A program made the translations under genes and the position numbers. The notes beneath the pieces are model-generated. The model saw only the letters and a program-made list of their open reading frames with translations. It ran no database searches and had not been told where the DNA came from. A DNA stretch of 64,000 bases from assembly GCA_936911875.1 (NCBI GenBank), contig CAKZGB010000008.1, positions 62,001 through 126,000 on the forward strand, given 5' to 3'. Position 1 is the stretch's first letter. Each line of letters begins with the position of its first letter. This document shows positions 1 through 9,292 of this stretch, piece after piece. The stretch comes from an uncultured Lysobacteraceae bacterium (GTDB lineage Bacteria > Pseudomonadota > Gammaproteobacteria > Xanthomonadales > Xanthomonadaceae).

Positions 1-3000
1 AACGAACCGGCCTCGCGCCTGACGCTGCTGTGCCGCAATCACCAGGGCTATCTGACGCTGTCGCGCCTGATCACACGCATGTGGATGGAAGGCCATCGCA
101 CCGACGGTGTGGTGCTGCGTCCCGAATGGTTGCGCGCCGATCGTAACGGCCTGTTTCTGCTGGCGGGTCGCCAGTCCCCGGCGGCTAAATTGCTGCACGA
201 TGGCAAGGATGACTTGGCCCTCGCCTGGCTCGCCGACTGGCAAGCCGAGTTTGGCGATGACCTGTTCCTGGCACTGTCCCGCTGCGGCCACGCCGACGAT
301 GCGCACTTCAATCCGTTTGCGCTGCATGCTTCGGGTCGTCGCGGCATTCCGGTCGTCGCCACCAACGCGGTCGAGTTCCTGGATGCCGATGGCTTTGACG
401 CGCACGAGGCCCGGGTCTGCATTGCGACCAAGCACGTGCTGGCCGACCCGCGTCGTCCCAAACTGTTTACGCCCGAGCAATACCTGAAAGATGGCGATGC
501 CATGGCGGCATTGTTTGAGGATGCGCCCGACGCGATCGCCAACTCCGTTGCACTGGCACAGGCCTGCAACGTGCACCTGTCCTTGGGCAAGGTGTCGCTA
601 CCTGCATTCCCGGTGCCCGATGACGAGACAGTCGAGTCATGGTTACGTCGCCAAGCACGCGAAGGCTTGCAGGCCCGCTTAGAGCGTCAGCCCTTAGCGC
701 CGGGCAAAACCCGCGAAGACTACGATGCACGACTGGAAACCGAGCTGGATGTGATCATCCGCATGGATTTCCCGGGCTACTTCCTGATCGTGGCCGACTT
801 TATCAACTGGTCCAAAGATCATGGCATTCCGGTGGGACCGGGTCGTGGTTCGGGTGCCGGTTCACTGGTGGCGTGGGCACTCGGTATTACCGATCTCGAT
901 CCGTTGCCCTACGATTTGCTGTTCGAACGCTTCTTGAACCCCGAACGCGTTTCGATGCCCGACTTCGACATCGACTTCTGCATGGACCGTCGCGACGAAG
1001 TGATCGAATACGTCTCGCGCAAATACGGTCGCGATCGGGTGTCGCAGATCATTACCTACGGCACCATGGCTGCGAAGGCTGCCGTGCGCGATACCGGTCG
1101 TGTGCTTGGCCATCCCTTCCCTGTGGTCGATGGCATCTCCAAACTGATTCCCAACGTACTCGGTATTGGTTTGCCCGATGCACTCGGATTGAATGCCGAG
1201 TCCGAACGCGATCCGGAAAAGCGCAAGAAACTGCTGGAAAACAAGTCCGAAGAACTGCGCCAACGCTACGACGAAGAGGACGATGTCCGCGACCATCTGG
1301 ATCTGGCGATGGAGCTCGAAGATCTGACCCGCAACGCCGGCAAGCACGCCGGTGGTGTGGTGATTGCACCTTCACCGCTTTCGGATTTCTGTCCGCTCTA
1401 CGCCGAACATGACGAAGGCACTCTTGGCCGCAATCCCGTAACGCAGTTCGATAAGGACGACGTCGAAGCTGTTGGTCTCGTCAAGTTCGACTTCCTCGGA
1501 TTGCGTACGCTCACGATCATCGATTGGGCGGTCAAGTCCATCAACCGCCGCCGCGCGGCGAGCAATGAACCGCTGCTCGACATTGCGTTGCTGGAACTGA
1601 CCGACGCACCGACGTACAGGCTGTTTGCCCGTGGCCAGACCGTCGCCGTATTCCAGTTCGAATCGGCGGGCATGCGCAAGATGCTGGTGCAGGCCAAGCC
1701 GGACACCTTCGAAGATCTCATCGCGCTGGTGTCGCTGTACCGACCCGGCCCTATGGATCTGATCCCGAGCTTCGTTGCGCGTAAGCACGGCGAAGAGGCG
1801 ATCGAATATCCGCATGCCCTGCTGGAACCGGTGCTCGCACCGACTTACGGCGTCGTGGTGTATCAGGAACAGGTGATGCAGACCGCGCAGATTCTGGCCG
1901 GTTACTCACTCGGCGGCGCCGACATTCTGCGTCGTGCCATGGGCAAGAAAAAGCCCGAAGAAATGGTCAAGGAGCGAGCCAAGTTCGAAGCCGGTGCGCT
2001 GGAGCATCACGGCATCGAGCCGCGTCAGTCCGGACCAATCTTCGACTTGCTCGAAAAGTTTGCCGGTTACGGCTTCAACAAATCGCATGCCGCGGCGTAT
2101 TCGCTGGTCGCGTATCAGACCGCATGGTTAAAGGTTCACTACCCGGCTGACTTTATGGCGGCGACGCTGTCGTCGGACATGGACAGCACCGACAAGGTCG
2201 TGAACTTCCTGCGCGAATGCGCGGCGCTGGAGTTAGAAGTGCTCCCGCCGCACGTCAACGCATCGAACTATCGCTTTGATGCGCTCGACACCCGCACCAT
2301 CCGTTATGGTCTGGGTGCGATCAAGGGCGTCGGTCAAGGCATTTGCGATGCGATCTCAGCCGCCCGCACCGCTGCAGGTCCGTTCCGTGATCTCGCGGAC
2401 TTTCTGCAGCGCCTCGCCGAATCGCGCATTTCGCGCAACACGTTTGAAGCGCTGGTCAATGCCGGTGCGCTCGATGGCTTGGCGGACACGCGAGCATCGC
2501 TGCTCGGTCTGTGGCCATCGGCGGCCAAGGCACTGGACCAATGGCTGCACGAAAAATCCAGCGGCCAGCAGGGACTGTTCGGTGGTGGCGGGACCACGCC
2601 CGATCTGCACATCCCTTCCTTGTCGTTGCCGGAGTTGCCCAAATCGCAATTGCTGCAAAGGGAGTTCGCACAACTCGGACACTATCAGTCGGGCCACCCG
2701 TTCGATGATGCGGCCTTGGATGCAATCCCCTTGCTCGGACGTCACTTGGGCGATCTCGAGTCACTGTGGATTTCGCGCACGGCGAGCACCAACAGCAACG
2801 GCTTCTCACGCGGCATCGACATGGTCATTGCCGGCATGGTGATGGAAGTACGCAACCGCGGCGACCGTCAGCAGATCATCAAACTCGAAGATGGCCATGG
2901 CGTCATCGAAGTGCTGTTCTTTAACGATGCCGCGGCGGAATTCGCCCATCTGCTGACGCGCGATCGGCCCTTGCTGATTCAGGGCAGCCTGAATGAGGAT

Positions 3001-3318
3001 CGCTTTAACGGCGGTTTGAATTTCCGCGCAAAACAGGCCTGGGATTTCGATCTGTTCTTTGCCCGCTACGCGCGCCATGCGCAACTGAGCGTGGATCTCG
3101 GTGCTGCAGACATCAACAGCCTGAACGAAATGCTGCGCGAGCATCGCAACGGCCCGGTCACTTTGCGCTGGGATCTGCGTTTGCCCGATGGCACGCGCGG
3201 CGTCGTGGATCAGGCCGGTTCGCAAGGCCTTGCGCTGGACCGGGCCACGGCAGAGCAACTGCGCGCGCAGCCCGGCGTGCACCGGCTTCGCCTTCGTTTC
3301 GATACGCCCTGGGATTGA
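1..3318 (+). CDS. dnaE: DNA polymerase III subunit alpha, 5'-truncated by window edge
   Basis: Catalytic subunit of the replicative DNA polymerase III holoenzyme. The reading frame is open from base 1, so the first annotated Met at 79 is internal; by comparison with E. coli DnaE about 80 N-terminal residues (start of the PHP domain) lie upstream of the window. The palm catalytic segment is visible as PDFDIDF (around 958-978), with PGRGSGAGSL upstream and the KSHAAAYSLVAYQT fingers region near 2080-2120. A clamp-binding pentapeptide QQGLF is encoded at 2566-2580, matching the position of the beta-clamp motif in family members, and an OB-fold segment follows near 2800-3050. It is followed closely by accA, a common proteobacterial order. 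Identification is certain; only the N-terminus is missing. Confidence 0.97.
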   Translation, partial: NEPASRLTLLCRNHQGYLTLSRLITRMWMEGHRTDGVVLRPEWLRADRNGLFLLAGRQSPAAKLLHDGKDDLALAWLADWQAEFGDDLFLALSRCGHADDAHFNPFALHASGRRGIPVVATNAVEFLDADGFDAHEARVCIATKHVLADPRRPKLFTPEQYLKDGDAMAALFEDAPDAIANSVALAQACNVHLSLGKVSLPAFPVPDDETVESWLRRQAREGLQARLERQPLAPGKTREDYDARLETELDVIIRMDFPGYFLIVADFINWSKDHGIPVGPGRGSGAGSLVAWALGITDLDPLPYDLLFERFLNPERVSMPDFDIDFCMDRRDEVIEYVSRKYGRDRVSQIITYGTMAAKAAVRDTGRVLGHPFPVVDGISKLIPNVLGIGLPDALGLNAESERDPEKRKKLLENKSEELRQRYDEEDDVRDHLDLAMELEDLTRNAGKHAGGVVIAPSPLSDFCPLYAEHDEGTLGRNPVTQFDKDDVEAVGLVKFDFLGLRTLTIIDWAVKSINRRRAASNEPLLDIALLELTDAPTYRLFARGQTVAVFQFESAGMRKMLVQAKPDTFEDLIALVSLYRPGPMDLIPSFVARKHGEEAIEYPHALLEPVLAPTYGVVVYQEQVMQTAQILAGYSLGGADILRRAMGKKKPEEMVKERAKFEAGALEHHGIEPRQSGPIFDLLEKFAGYGFNKSHAAAYSLVAYQTAWLKVHYPADFMAATLSSDMDSTDKVVNFLRECAALELEVLPPHVNASNYRFDALDTRTIRYGLGAIKGVGQGICDAISAARTAAGPFRDLADFLQRLAESRISRNTFEALVNAGALDGLADTRASLLGLWPSAAKALDQWLHEKSSGQQGLFGGGGTTPDLHIPSLSLPELPKSQLLQREFAQLGHYQSGHPFDDAALDAIPLLGRHLGDLESLWISRTASTNSNGFSRGIDMVIAGMVMEVRNRGDRQQIIKLEDGHGVIEVLFFNDAAAEFAHLLTRDRPLLIQGSLNEDRFNGGLNFRAKQAWDFDLFFARYARHAQLSVDLGAADINSLNEMLREHRNGPVTLRWDLRLPDGTRGVVDQAGSQGLALDRATAEQLRAQPGVHRLRLRFDTPWD

Positions 3319-3377
3319 GGCGTACGGATCGGCCGAACGGGTTAAAATGATCGGTCTGACTTCCAAGGAACAACCCC

Positions 3378-4328
3378 TTGCAGTATCTGGATTTTGAACG
3401 GCCCATCGCCGACCTGGAAACCAAGATCAACGATTTGCGCCAAGCCGCCCTGGGCGGTGCCAGCGTCAATGTCGATACGGAGTTGCACGCCCTGCAGGAC
3501 AAGATGCGCAAGCGCACCGCGCAAATCTTCCGCGACCTGACACCGTGGCAAGTCGCGCAACTCGCGCGCCATCCCTCGCGTCCGTACACCCTCGATTACA
3601 TCGAGGCGATGTGCGATGAGTTCCAGGAGCTGGCCGGTGACCGTGCGTTTGCCAATGACCGTGCCATCGTGGCCGGTATCGGTCGCATCAAAGGTCGCCC
3701 CGTCGCCATCATCGGTCATGAAAAAGGCCGCGACACCAAAGCCAAGGTGCGCCGCAATTTCGGCATGCCCAAGCCCGAGGGTTATCGCAAAGCACTGCGC
3801 ATTATGAAACTTGCGGAGCGCATGGGTCTGCCGATCCTGACGTTTATCGACACCGCAGGCGCCTGGCCCGGTATCGATGCTGAGGAGCGCGGCCAGTCCG
3901 AAGCGATCGCCCGCAACCTGATGGAAATGAGCGAACTGCGCGTGCCGATCGTCTGCACCGTAATTGGCGAAGGCGGTTCGGGCGGTGCATTGGCCATCGG
4001 CGTCGGTGACCGCACCCTCATGCTGGAATACTCGACGTACTCGGTGATTTCGCCCGAGGGTTGCGCATCGATTCTGTGGAAGACCTCCGACAAAGCCAAG
4101 GATGCAGCCGAACAACTGGGCCTGACTGCCGATCGCCTGAAATCGCTGGGACTGATCGACAAGGTCGTGCGCGAACCCACCGGCGGTGCGCATCGCAATC
4201 CGCGTCAGATGGCCGGCCGTCTGCGTACCGTGCTGCTCAACGAGCTTGATGCGCTGCAGACGCTTCCGATCGACGAACTGCTGGAACGCCGTTACGCACG
4301 GCTTCGTTCCTACGGTGCTTACGAATAA
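3378..4328 (+). CDS. accA: Acetyl-CoA carboxylase carboxyltransferase subunit alpha
   Basis: Alpha subunit of the carboxyltransferase that moves CO2 from biotin-BCCP to acetyl-CoA, giving malonyl-CoA for fatty-acid synthesis; works as a heterotetramer with AccD. The 316-residue length is normal for AccA. The N-terminus (MQYLDFERPIADLE) is typical, and the crotonase-fold core includes GRDTKAKVRRNFGMPKPEGYRKA-like and GEGGSGGALAIG segments. The start is a TTG at 3378 preceded by AAGGAA (3364-3369); no ATG fits the conserved N-terminus. A TAAAAT box lies at 3343-3348 in the 59-bp gap after dnaE, so accA may have its own promoter. The tilS start overlaps its 3' end. Confidence 0.97.
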   Translation: MQYLDFERPIADLETKINDLRQAALGGASVNVDTELHALQDKMRKRTAQIFRDLTPWQVAQLARHPSRPYTLDYIEAMCDEFQELAGDRAFANDRAIVAGIGRIKGRPVAIIGHEKGRDTKAKVRRNFGMPKPEGYRKALRIMKLAERMGLPILTFIDTAGAWPGIDAEERGQSEAIARNLMEMSELRVPIVCTVIGEGGSGGALAIGVGDRTLMLEYSTYSVISPEGCASILWKTSDKAKDAAEQLGLTADRLKSLGLIDKVVREPTGGAHRNPRQMAGRLRTVLLNELDALQTLPIDELLERRYARLRSYGAYE

Positions 4329-5586
4329 CATCCCTGCAGATGTACCCGCGCCGCTAGCTGTCGGGTACAGCGGCGGCCGTGATTCGACTGTGCTGCTGCA
4401 TTGGTTGCACAGTCTGAATCTGCCGTTTCAAGCAGTGCATTGCCACCACGGTCTGCATCCGCAGGCCGATGCATGGGCCGCGCATTGTCAGCGCACTTGC
4501 GATGCGCTCGGCATCCCTCTGCGTGTAGTGCATCTGGACCCGCAGTCGCTGTACGAATCAGCCGAAGGCATCGAGGCCGCTGCCCGACATGCCCGCCTGG
4601 CCGCATTCGCGCGGACCGTTCCCGCTGCGACCATTGCCCTTGCCCATCATCAGGATGACCAGGCCGAGACGTTTCTGCTGCGGGCCTTGCGCGGTTCTTC
4701 GGCGCAGGGTCTGGGAAGCATGCGGCGTCATGCGCAAGTGCGCGGCGTGCAGTTATGGCGGCCGCTGCTTGGTTACACTCGCGACCAACTCAACAGCTAC
4801 GCCATCGAACATGGTCTGCAATGGATTGAGGATCCGAGTAACGACGATTCGCGCTTCGACCGTAATTTTCTGCGGCAGCAGATCATGCCGCTGCTACAGA
4901 GCCGCTGGCCTGCAGCAACTCGAAGACTCGCACGCTCTGCCGAGTTGGCAGCGCAAGATGCCGATGCGCTAGAAGCGCTGTTGCTTCACGAGACGCAATC
5001 GTCCTTGGAACCTGTGCGCCTGGCGACCGATTCAACTTCGCCCGAACGCCACCACACTTTGCGCCGGCGTTTGCGCACCATGGGACTACCGCCATTGCCC
5101 GAGACCGCCTATGGCCAACTCGACCGACTGATGGCAGCGCCCCGACCGGATAGCGACTTCACGCTGCAGGGTGAGGGCTACACGGTGCGCTACTGGCGCG
5201 AACATCTGTACGTCACGCGACCGCTACCGGACTGGACCTGCCCGATCGAAGTACTTGTTCCGCCCGGTGGCACCTTGGATGAGTCGTTTGCGTTGCTCGG
5301 GCGCTTGCAGGTCAGTAACCCGAGTCACGAACCGCTGACCTTGCACCTGCATCCGCGGCGCGGCGGCGAGCGCATTCAACAGCCGGGGCGCACGCACAGC
5401 CACGCCGTCAAAGATCTTCTGAATACCGGTGAAGTACCACCATGGGCGCGGCAGCGATTGCCGTTAATCAGCGATGCGGCCGGAACTCTCTGGTGCATTG
5501 GCCACCTGGCAACCTCTCAGGCTTACGCCGATGCCCACCGTGAACACGGCATCACGGTGAGCTGGCAGCCGCATGATTTAAACTAG
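4315..5586 (+). CDS. tilS: tRNA(Ile)-lysidine synthase
   Basis: Converts C34 of the CAU-anticodon tRNA-Ile to lysidine with ATP and lysine, changing both its charging and its codon reading to AUA. The ATP pyrophosphatase P-loop SGGRDS falls at residues 19-24 when translation begins at the GTG at 4315. That start is preferred over longer in-frame extensions, which run through accA and are not conserved. A catalytic-domain HHQDDQAETFLLR segment follows, then TilS substrate-binding and C-terminal domains, giving 423 residues, normal for the family. The gene overlaps the end of accA by 14 bp, which suggests translational coupling, and ends 4 bp before xseB. Confidence 0.95.
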   Translation: MLTNNIPADVPAPLAVGYSGGRDSTVLLHWLHSLNLPFQAVHCHHGLHPQADAWAAHCQRTCDALGIPLRVVHLDPQSLYESAEGIEAAARHARLAAFARTVPAATIALAHHQDDQAETFLLRALRGSSAQGLGSMRRHAQVRGVQLWRPLLGYTRDQLNSYAIEHGLQWIEDPSNDDSRFDRNFLRQQIMPLLQSRWPAATRRLARSAELAAQDADALEALLLHETQSSLEPVRLATDSTSPERHHTLRRRLRTMGLPPLPETAYGQLDRLMAAPRPDSDFTLQGEGYTVRYWREHLYVTRPLPDWTCPIEVLVPPGGTLDESFALLGRLQVSNPSHEPLTLHLHPRRGGERIQQPGRTHSHAVKDLLNTGEVPPWARQRLPLISDAAGTLWCIGHLATSQAYADAHREHGITVSWQPHDLN

Positions 5587-5590
5587 ACCG

Positions 5591-5830
5591 ATGACTGATT
5601 CCGAAAACAAGGTGGCGCAGTTCGAGAGCGCCCTGCATGATCTCGAGGCCCTGGTTTCCCGTATGGAAAGCGGTGAACTCTCGCTAGAGGAATCGCTGAA
5701 ATCCTACGAGCAAGGCATTGCGCTGTTCCGCCAATGCCAAAGCGCGCTCGAGGCGGCGCAAATGCGCGTGCGTCAGCTCAATGATCCGTCCAACCCTGAC
5801 AGCAGCACTGCACTCCCCGATCGTGACTGA
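5591..5830 (+). CDS. xseB: Exodeoxyribonuclease VII small subunit
   Basis: Small subunit of exonuclease VII, a complex with several XseB protomers per XseA that degrades single-stranded DNA to oligonucleotides. The 79-residue protein has the family helical hairpin, with FESALHDLEALVSRMESGELSLEESL near the N-terminus and the YEQGIALFRQC segment after it. The large subunit XseA is not in the window. The stop codon overlaps the GTG start of ispA by 8 bp. The xseB-ispA pairing is widespread in proteobacteria; here dxs, often the third member, is about 52 kb away. Confidence 0.95.
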   Translation: MTDSENKVAQFESALHDLEALVSRMESGELSLEESLKSYEQGIALFRQCQSALEAAQMRVRQLNDPSNPDSSTALPDRD

Positions 5831-6719
5831 AGTAGCCGCCGTGCAATCGCAGCTCGAGCAATGGCGCGCACGAGCAGACCAAGCCCTGAGCGCGGCGCTG
5901 CCGGACGTGACTGCCGCCCCGCAGAATCTGCACAAGGCCATGCATCATGCGGTCCTGCTCGGTGGTAAACGCATGCGTCCGCTGCTGGTCTACGCCGCGG
6001 CCTATGCCGTAGCGCCGCAGACCGCTGCCGAAACCTGCGATGCTGCCGCCGCCGCGGTCGAGCTGGTCCATGCGTACTCGCTGGTGCACGACGATCTGCC
6101 GTGCATGGATGACGATGCGCTGCGTCGCGGTCAACCCACCGTGCACGTCGCCTTTGACGAGGCCACCGCGGTCCTGACCGGCGATGCCTTGCAGACCCTG
6201 GCCTTCGAAACCTTGGCGAAGGCCACCTGGCCCGCCACCACCACCGTCGAGGCGCTGCGCATCCTGGCCACTGCGTCGGGCGCCGGCGGCATGTGTGGCG
6301 GTCAGGCATTGGACATGGAAGCTACGGGTCGCCACATCGAGCTCGATGCGTTAGAACGCCTCCACGCGCTCAAGACAGGCGCGCTGATCCATGCCGCCGT
6401 CGAGCTAGGCGCAGTCGTCGCAGACGCCACCACGGCCCAGCGAGAGGCTCTGAGCCGGTATAGCACGGCGCTCGGTCTGGCCTTCCAGATTCAGGATGAC
6501 ATTCTGGATGTCGAAGGCGATGCCGTTACCTTGGGCAAGACCGCCGGTAAAGATGCAGCGCAGGACAAATCGACCTTTGTCAGCGTGCTGGGCCTGCAGG
6601 CCTCCAAGGATCAGCTGCAGACGCTGCTCGCAGAAATGGAAAAGGCGCTGGCTCCGTTCGGAACCAACGCCTTGCCGTTGCGGGCCTTGGCAGACTTGGC
6701 AGTCCGCCGCTCGCACTGA
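5823..6719 (+). CDS. ispA: Polyprenyl (farnesyl) diphosphate synthase
   Basis: Condenses IPP with DMAPP and GPP to make farnesyl diphosphate, the precursor of undecaprenyl phosphate and the quinone side chain. The first aspartate-rich motif DDLPCMDDD is at residues 90-98 and the second, DDILD, is near residue 225; GGKRMRP near residue 47 is the IPP-binding segment. The chosen GTG at 5823 overlaps the xseB stop and gives 298 residues, the usual size; the open frame extends upstream through xseB, but that extension is not family-like. The gene abuts the convergent DUF4870 gene. Confidence 0.95.
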   Translation: MTEVAAVQSQLEQWRARADQALSAALPDVTAAPQNLHKAMHHAVLLGGKRMRPLLVYAAAYAVAPQTAAETCDAAAAAVELVHAYSLVHDDLPCMDDDALRRGQPTVHVAFDEATAVLTGDALQTLAFETLAKATWPATTTVEALRILATASGAGGMCGGQALDMEATGRHIELDALERLHALKTGALIHAAVELGAVVADATTAQREALSRYSTALGLAFQIQDDILDVEGDAVTLGKTAGKDAAQDKSTFVSVLGLQASKDQLQTLLAEMEKALAPFGTNALPLRALADLAVRRSH

Positions 6720-7166
6720 TCAGCCGATCAGACGGATCGTGAACGGGTAGCGGTACTCGCGGCCCTCGTAGGCGCGCAGCGTGCCGATGATCGAGCACAC
6801 CAGCCAAGTCAGAGCCAGTGCGCAGTACAACAGCAGCAGAATGAAACCGGCCGGCAGGGTCAGAATCAGGCCCAGGCCCAGAGTCAGCACCGACGTACCC
6901 AGCAGCACGATGCCGATGATCACGCCGACAACGGCGTACAGGAACATGCTGAGGTTAAAGTTCATCGACTCCTTGGCATGTTGCGAGATGAAGGCCGAGT
7001 TGCGGCCCATCATGATTTGGATACCCAAAGGCACCACAAAGCCGGCGACGCCGACCATCCAGGCTGTCAGAAATGCCAGCAACGCACCGCCCCAATGGGT
7101 AGCGGCCGCCCAATGCTTTTCGGACTCGGAGACAGCGTAAGGCATGTCACTGTATTGCGTATTCAT
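6720..7166 (-). CDS. DUF4870 domain membrane protein
   Basis: Small integral membrane protein of 148 residues. After a short hydrophilic N-terminus it has the features of the DUF4870 (Tic20-like) family: a first hydrophobic segment around residues 25-50, the SAFISQHAKESMNFNLS segment characteristic of the family, and two to three further hydrophobic stretches rich in Val, Leu and Gly. The function of the family is not established. It is transcribed away from pmbA and its stop abuts the ispA stop. Confidence 0.85.
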   Translation of the reverse strand: MNTQYSDMPYAVSESEKHWAAATHWGGALLAFLTAWMVGVAGFVVPLGIQIMMGRNSAFISQHAKESMNFNLSMFLYAVVGVIIGIVLLGTSVLTLGLGLILTLPAGFILLLLYCALALTWLVCSIIGTLRAYEGREYRYPFTIRLIG

Positions 7167-7272
7167 GGCAGATTCTCGGTTATGCGGGGATTACAGTTCT
7201 ATTTTGGACTCTATTGCGCAGTTCGCAATAGGCCGGAAGTGACAGTGACGAGCGGATGATTCAGGCTCGGTT

Positions 7273-8652
7273 TCAGCTGCCGGCCACCGTCATGTTTTCG
7301 ATCAGAATGCTGCCGATGCGATGTTGCGACCGGTGATCGACATCCGCGCCGATACCGACGATGCGTCCGTACATGTCCCGCAGATTGCCGGCGATCGTGA
7401 TGCCATCGACCGGATATTGAATCTGACCGTTCTCCACCCAGAAGCCTGACGCGCCGCGCGAGTAATCGCCGGTGATGGCATTGACGCCCTGACCCATCAG
7501 CTGCGTCACCAGCACACCCGTACCCATGCGTGCGAGCAGCTCCTCGCGATCGCGTGCATTGGTGCTGATCTGCAAGTTGTGCGAACCGCCGGCATTGCCG
7601 GTCGATTGCAGACCTAACTTGCGCGCCGAATACGTGCTCAGCAGATAACGCGCCACGCAACCGTCGGTGATGATGTCGGTCGCCTGTGTGGCCACGCCAT
7701 CGCCATCAAACCACGCCGAATTCAATCCGCGAAGGCGATACGGGTCCTCGGTCAGCGACACCCACTCCGGCAGCACCGACTCGCCGATCGAATCCGTGAG
7801 GAAACTGGTCTTGCGGTATTGCGCGCCACCACTCAATGCGCCGAGCAAATGACCGATGAGACCGCGGGACATCTCGCGATCAAACAGGATCGGATACTGA
7901 CCGGTCGGAATGGACTGCGGGTTGAGACGCGACAGCGCGCGTTCGGCCGCATGACGGCCAACGGATTCGGGATCTTCGAGTTCGTCGCCGCGAATCCGGA
8001 AGTCGTACCAGCCTTCGCGCTGCATCGACTCGCCCTCACCGGCAATGAAGGAGCAACCGATGCTGTGATGCGTGCCGGCCGACGCGCCGCGAAAACCGTG
8101 CGAGTTGCCATACAACGAAACGCCACTACCGGTCGCCACCGATGCGCCTTCGCTGTTGCGGATGTCGTCAGACACCTTGCGACCTGCGGCCTCGCAGGCA
8201 ATGGCCTGATCGATGGCCTGCTCGACGCTGATCTCCCACGGGTGCCAGAGATCAAAGTCCTGTGGCGTTGTCGCCAGCCACTCACGGTCGGCCAGGCCCG
8301 ATTCGGGATCGACCTCGGTGTAAGCGGCAATTGCCAATGCTTGACGGACGGTGGCGGTCAGGCTGGCATCGCTCAGATCGGCGGTGCTGGCGCTACCCTT
8401 GCGGCCATCGCGGTAGACCGTAATGGCGACGGAACGGTCGCGGTTGCGCTCCAGCGTCTCGACCTCACCCAGGCGGACGCCGACATTCAGACCGTCGGAT
8501 TCGCTGCAGCCGACTTCGGCCGCATCAGCGCCTTGAGCGCGCGCATCGTCAAGCAGGCGATCCACCACGGGCGCCAGACGCGCCAGCGCTGCACGCGCCT
8601 CACTGCCGTCAGGGGCGGCATACGCAAAGTCACGGGTATCGAAAAGCGTCAA
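7273..8652 (-). CDS. pmbA: Metalloprotease subunit TldE/PmbA
   Basis: TldE (PmbA) half of the TldD-TldE heterodimeric protease, which cleaves unfolded peptides and matures microcin-like precursors where present. TldE itself lacks the zinc motif, which is supplied by TldD. The 459-residue sequence ends with YPVDGITIAGNLRDMYGRIVGIG, matching the conserved C-terminal region. Translation appears to start at a TTG (8650-8652) with AGGAT about 8 nt upstream. Its partner tldD lies just beyond the opposite-strand gene darP, the usual arrangement in this lineage. Confidence 0.94.
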   Translation of the reverse strand: MTLFDTRDFAYAAPDGSEARAALARLAPVVDRLLDDARAQGADAAEVGCSESDGLNVGVRLGEVETLERNRDRSVAITVYRDGRKGSASTADLSDASLTATVRQALAIAAYTEVDPESGLADREWLATTPQDFDLWHPWEISVEQAIDQAIACEAAGRKVSDDIRNSEGASVATGSGVSLYGNSHGFRGASAGTHHSIGCSFIAGEGESMQREGWYDFRIRGDELEDPESVGRHAAERALSRLNPQSIPTGQYPILFDREMSRGLIGHLLGALSGGAQYRKTSFLTDSIGESVLPEWVSLTEDPYRLRGLNSAWFDGDGVATQATDIITDGCVARYLLSTYSARKLGLQSTGNAGGSHNLQISTNARDREELLARMGTGVLVTQLMGQGVNAITGDYSRGASGFWVENGQIQYPVDGITIAGNLRDMYGRIVGIGADVDHRSQHRIGSILIENMTVAGS

Positions 8653-8698
8653 TGGATTATCCTAATTGCTGTCGTAGTAAAGAAACGGAACCGAACTC

Positions 8699-9292
8699 GT
8701 GCGTGGAATTGATCCCGAAACCGGCGAATATCTTGGCCAGAGCCGCAGCGCCAAACGGCGTGAAGCGCTCGACGTGCTGGAATTGTGTGAGGCGCTGGTT
8801 GCCATGAGCCGCACGCAGCTGTCCAAGTTGCCGATCCCCGACGAACTGATGCCGGTGATCGAGGAAACGCAGCGCATCAAGTCGCACATCGCGCACAAAC
8901 GCCAGTTGGCATTTCTGGCCAAGCAGATGCGTCGCGAAGACGATGAAGTGATTGATCGCCTGCGCGATGCGCTGGATGAAGATGGCGAAGCCGCGCGAAT
9001 TGAAGCGGCGCAATTGCATCGTGCCGAACAGTGGCGCGAGCGCTTGCTTGATGAAAACGACGATGCGCTGACCGAACTGCTCAGCCTGTATCCGCACGCC
9101 GACCGGCAGAGCCTTCGCACCTTGGTCCGTAACACGCTCGAAGAACGCAAGCGCAACAAGCCGCCGCGCGCGTTCCGCGAACTGTTCCGCGAATTGCGCA
9201 CCTTGCTGGCCAGCGAAACCGAGGACGGTTCGCAGTCCGACGAGGATACGGATCAGGACGAGTTCGACGCGCACGACGACGATCAGGCCTGA
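8699..9292 (+). CDS. darP: Ribosome biogenesis factor DarP (YjgA, DUF615)
   Basis: Homologue of E. coli YjgA/DarP, a factor associated with late 50S subunit assembly. The 197-residue protein has SAKRREALDVLELCEALVAM near the N-terminus, a central charged helical region and a strongly acidic C-terminus rich in Asp and Glu. An in-frame TAA at 8678-8680 restricts the start, leaving the GTG at 8699 with an A-rich AAGAAACGGAA stretch before it. It is divergent from pmbA and its 3' end overlaps the convergent tldD by 10 bp. Confidence 0.93.
   Translation: MRGIDPETGEYLGQSRSAKRREALDVLELCEALVAMSRTQLSKLPIPDELMPVIEETQRIKSHIAHKRQLAFLAKQMRREDDEVIDRLRDALDEDGEAARIEAAQLHRAEQWRERLLDENDDALTELLSLYPHADRQSLRTLVRNTLEERKRNKPPRAFRELFRELRTLLASETEDGSQSDEDTDQDEFDAHDDDQA

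Noticed and set aside
3342..4331. Long minus-strand frame opposite accA
   Set aside because: Antisense shadow of accA.
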